NCBI GenBank assembly: GCA_017414145.1
Contig: JAFPQL010000017.1
Location: 1 to 6,295 of the forward strand
Direction: 5' to 3'
Source of the DNA: Oscillospiraceae bacterium
GTDB taxonomy: Bacteria; Bacillota_A; Clostridia; Oscillospirales; Ruminococcaceae
DNA: 6,295 nucleotides
Shown here: positions 6,209 to 6,295 of the stretch, piece by piece
Layout of the letters: every line of letters begins with the position of its first letter
How positions within the stretch are numbered: the stretch's first letter is position 1
Notes under the pieces: generated by a model
Seen by the model: the letters and a program-made list of their open reading frames with translations, nothing else
Told to the model about the DNA's origin: nothing
The model's database searches: none
Translations under genes and position numbers: made by a program

Positions 6209-6295
6209 TCCTCCATGCGTACCTGATCGCCAGGTGCAATGGGCTTTTCGGCGTTTGTGATGACGTAATCCGAGCCGTTGATATCGCCCTGTACG
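6202..6295 (-). CDS. HlyD/MacA-like efflux adaptor, C-terminal tail (partial)
   Basis: The minus strand is open from the window edge to TGA at 6204-6202 and encodes 30 residues. The tail has DYVITNAEKPIAPGDQVRM, which matches the usual end of periplasmic-adaptor/membrane-fusion proteins, where a 'GDxVI' turn is followed by a 'xxGxxV' strand in the membrane-proximal domain. Such adaptors link an ABC or RND exporter to the cell surface, and in Gram-positive bacteria work with an ABC ATPase and permease. The coupled downstream membrane-protein gene supports this. The call rests on a short fragment plus context. The rest of the gene lies beyond base 6295. Confidence 0.5.
   Translation of the reverse strand, partial: VQGDINGSDYVITNAEKPIAPGDQVRMEDQ
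6209..6214 (-). promoter_or_regulatory. Ribosome binding site of the minus-strand permease-like gene
   Basis: On the minus strand GGAGGA lies 6 bases before the ATG at 6202, inside the last codons of the adaptor gene. This, with the TGATG overlap, is good evidence that the minus strand is the coding strand here. Confidence 0.6.

Overview
The window reads as a GC-rich Firmicutes chromosome, most likely a Clostridia member of the Ruminococcaceae/Oscillospiraceae type. This rests on the strong GGAGG-type ribosome binding sites, the Gram-positive-style gene content, the protein styles and the tight same-strand gene packing. The taxonomic call is inference from recalled family resemblance, not from a search. 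No tRNA, rRNA, CRISPR, insertion sequence or phage gene was seen.

Layout. Positions 1-2530 (+) form one operon-like run. It holds the 3' end of ligA (NAD-dependent DNA ligase), a flavodoxin-fold protein with an iron-sulfur-type cysteine motif, a Maf nucleotide pyrophosphatase (4-nt overlap with the gene before it), and a small metallo-beta-lactamase-fold hydrolase. Positions 2527-3770 are a self-contained prfB (release factor 2) unit, with a near-consensus promoter whose -35 box overlaps the preceding stop codon, and a clear intrinsic terminator. Positions 3798 to about 5965 are a second unit. An extended -10 promoter drives a histidine-phosphatase-family gene, followed by a possible 10-codon coupling peptide and a TTG-started trkA (K+ uptake regulatory subunit). 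Positions from about 5972 to 6295 read on the minus strand: the tail of an HlyD/MacA-like efflux adaptor, then the first ~77 codons of a membrane protein resembling an ABC-transporter permease.

The most striking point is the junction at about 5963-5977. There trkA loses its expected last residues and the opposing permease gene loses almost its whole body, so two unrelated genes are joined tail to interior in opposite orientation. This is either a real inversion or deletion scar or an assembly/amplification chimera. The long frame that continues trkA to 6208 ends in antisense of the permease gene and is probably not a genuine C-terminus.

The genes are mostly housekeeping: DNA joining, nucleotide-pool sanitation, translation termination and K+ homeostasis. 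I do not see a convincing undescribed system. The points worth following are the junction, the RF2 gene without its autoregulatory frameshift, the possible Fe-S flavoprotein, and the mini-ORF whose stop overlaps the trkA start.
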